From positions 43,893-107,892 of the forward strand of contig NCAT01000007.1 of NCBI GenBank assembly GCA_002255575.1: a DNA stretch of 64,000 bases, read 5' to 3'. The position numbers and the translations under genes were made by a program. Shown in pieces: positions 62,994-64,000 of the stretch. This stretch comes from Acidocella sp. 20-57-95 (lineage in GTDB: Bacteria; Pseudomonadota; Alphaproteobacteria; Acetobacterales; Acetobacteraceae). Numbering within the stretch: position 1 is the first letter of the stretch; the number at the start of each line of letters is the position of its first letter. The notes below the pieces were generated by a model, which ran no database searches, was not told the DNA's origin, and was given only the letters and a program-made list of their open reading frames with translations.

Positions 62994-64000
62994 ATGCCGT
63001 TTCATTTTCGCCGTGCCCTGATGGGTTTTTGTTCTGCCTCGTTGATACTGCCGAATTTTGCGTTTGCCGCACCTGCGATCAACACCGCGCCCGGTGCTGA
63101 TGTGGCCCCGTACGTGGTGACCGCCGCGCATGAACCGCATCTCTCCGCTGCCCAAATGGCCAGCCTGATCCGGCGCCATATTAAATATGTTTTCGTGATC
63201 TACCAGGAAAACCGTTCATTCGATTCCTATTTCGGCACCTATCCCGGTGCAGATGGTCTCTACTCGCAACCAGCCAGTGCGACCGCTGGCTTCACACAGC
63301 CGATCACCAATGTGGATGGCAGCACAAGCACCATCCAGCCCTTCCTGATCGGCCCGGCGCAATATGCCGCGGATACGGACGATATCGACCATTCCCACCC
63401 ACTCACCGCCGCCAAAATGGATGTGGTGAATGGCGCGGCGCTGATGGACCATTTTGCTCTGACCGAAGAAAAAAAATACAGCAAAACCGGCAATCCCTCG
63501 CTGCTGGCCAAGCAATTTGGCGAACTTTCGATGGCGTATGAAGATTGCGATACCGTTCCCATATTGTGGAACTATGCCAGCCGCTTCACGTTGTTTGACC
63601 ATGTGTTCGAGGACATGACCGGCCCCTTGGCGATTTTTGCCGCGCAGACCGGCGAGACACAATTAGCCAAGCATCCTGACCAGGCCTGGAAAACCGCTGG
63701 CGATGCCGGTGAGCCGGTGATTAATGATGATGACCCGAAATGGGGCTCACCAAGCGACCCGAACGGCAATAAAAATGTGCCAGTCAACCCGCATGATTAC
63801 ACCGGTAAAACCCCTTATAAAACCCAGCTCAACCAAACCTATGCGTCACTGGCGCTCACCACAGCAGGCAATGGCGTAAAGGCTGAAACCGCCAAAGATG
63901 GTGACCCCAAGGGCGATCTTGACGATGTTGCAGAAGATATCAGCTTTGTTCAAAGCCTCAACCAGCATCGGGTGGCTTGGCGCTGGTTTGAAGAAGGCTA
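62994..64000 (+). CDS. Secreted phosphoesterase (phospholipase C / acid phosphatase type), 3'-truncated
   Basis: The first 335 residues run to the window edge. An N-terminal export signal (MPFHFRRALMGFCSASLILP then NFAFAAP) is followed by the PF04185 motif VIYQENRSFDSYFGTYPGA (about 68-86) and the metal region around DTDDIDHSHPLTAAKMD. This family includes phospholipase C and AcpA-like acid phosphatases. GGAG lies seven bases before ATG 62994. The rest of the domain, needed to separate lipase from phosphatase type, is outside the window. Confidence 0.88.
   Translation, partial: MPFHFRRALMGFCSASLILPNFAFAAPAINTAPGADVAPYVVTAAHEPHLSAAQMASLIRRHIKYVFVIYQENRSFDSYFGTYPGADGLYSQPASATAGFTQPITNVDGSTSTIQPFLIGPAQYAADTDDIDHSHPLTAAKMDVVNGAALMDHFALTEEKKYSKTGNPSLLAKQFGELSMAYEDCDTVPILWNYASRFTLFDHVFEDMTGPLAIFAAQTGETQLAKHPDQAWKTAGDAGEPVINDDDPKWGSPSDPNGNKNVPVNPHDYTGKTPYKTQLNQTYASLALTTAGNGVKAETAKDGDPKGDLDDVAEDISFVQSLNQHRVAWRWFEEG

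Overview
The window is a gene-dense stretch (about 70 protein genes, 3 tRNAs, 1 SRP RNA) of what is almost certainly an alphaproteobacterial chromosome. The most likely family is Acetobacteraceae, possibly an acid-tolerant genus; this is an inference from gene content, and no 16S rRNA is present to fix it. Pointers are an NDUFS4-like complex I accessory subunit, UPF0262, DUF983 and DUF2272 proteins, a complete SUF operon with SufU and SufT, glcDEF next to prpB, a GluRS of the alphaproteobacterial type, and a ROSE-like thermometer in front of an hsp20 gene. I see no prophage, transposase, integron or CRISPR array.

Layout. 1-6 kb: partial carbon-nitrogen hydrolase, lpxB, a Rieske oxygenase, a DUF305 protein behind a CueR-type promoter, and an orphan AceE-like ThDP enzyme. 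6-14 kb: small secreted protein, peroxiredoxin-lysR pair, a cytochrome b / molybdopterin oxidoreductase / DUF1223 / GT39 run, an SDR, hsp20 and a GT2. 14.4-20.7 kb: an eight-gene minus-strand SUF operon (rrf2-sufBCDSUT and an A-type carrier), with gph upstream. 21-27 kb: tauE, Fe-ADH, tRNA-Lys, cyclophilin, coaD and gyrA. 27.6-31.4 kb: tenA, a thiXYZ-type transporter and a deoxyribosyltransferase-fold gene, apparently a thiamine-precursor salvage unit. 31.4-33.5 kb: tRNA-Arg, NDUFS4-like, tRNA-Pro, DUF192 and a deacetylase-fold protein. 33.7-39.3 kb: a catalytically degenerate alpha/beta hydrolase converging on and overlapping prpB, followed by glcF, glcE and glcD. 39.4-46.1 kb: rpmJ, GT2, a PuuB-like oxidase, the recR-ybaB-dnaX-ffs block and nudC. 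46.2-50 kb: histone H1-like protein with a coupled upstream mini-ORF, then prpC and prpD. 50-64 kb: DUF983-UPF0262-mtnA-DUF2272 run, two GSTs, pepN, a GNAT-like protein, gltX, YfgM-like-bamB-der, and a truncated secreted phosphoesterase.

How it fits together. prpB, prpC and prpD give the methylcitrate route from propionyl-CoA to pyruvate and succinate, and prpB shares a transcription unit with glycolate oxidase. The SUF operon supplies clusters for the Fe-S enzymes here (Rieske, GlcF). The most unusual signals are small: a post-stop copy of the last eight codons of the AceE-like gene that differs only at synonymous sites; three perfect 24-bp repeats over another stop codon; a CueR-type promoter on DUF305; a ROSE thermometer with a sigma32-like promoter; a pseudo-hydrolase; and a palindromic element found at two convergent gene ends.
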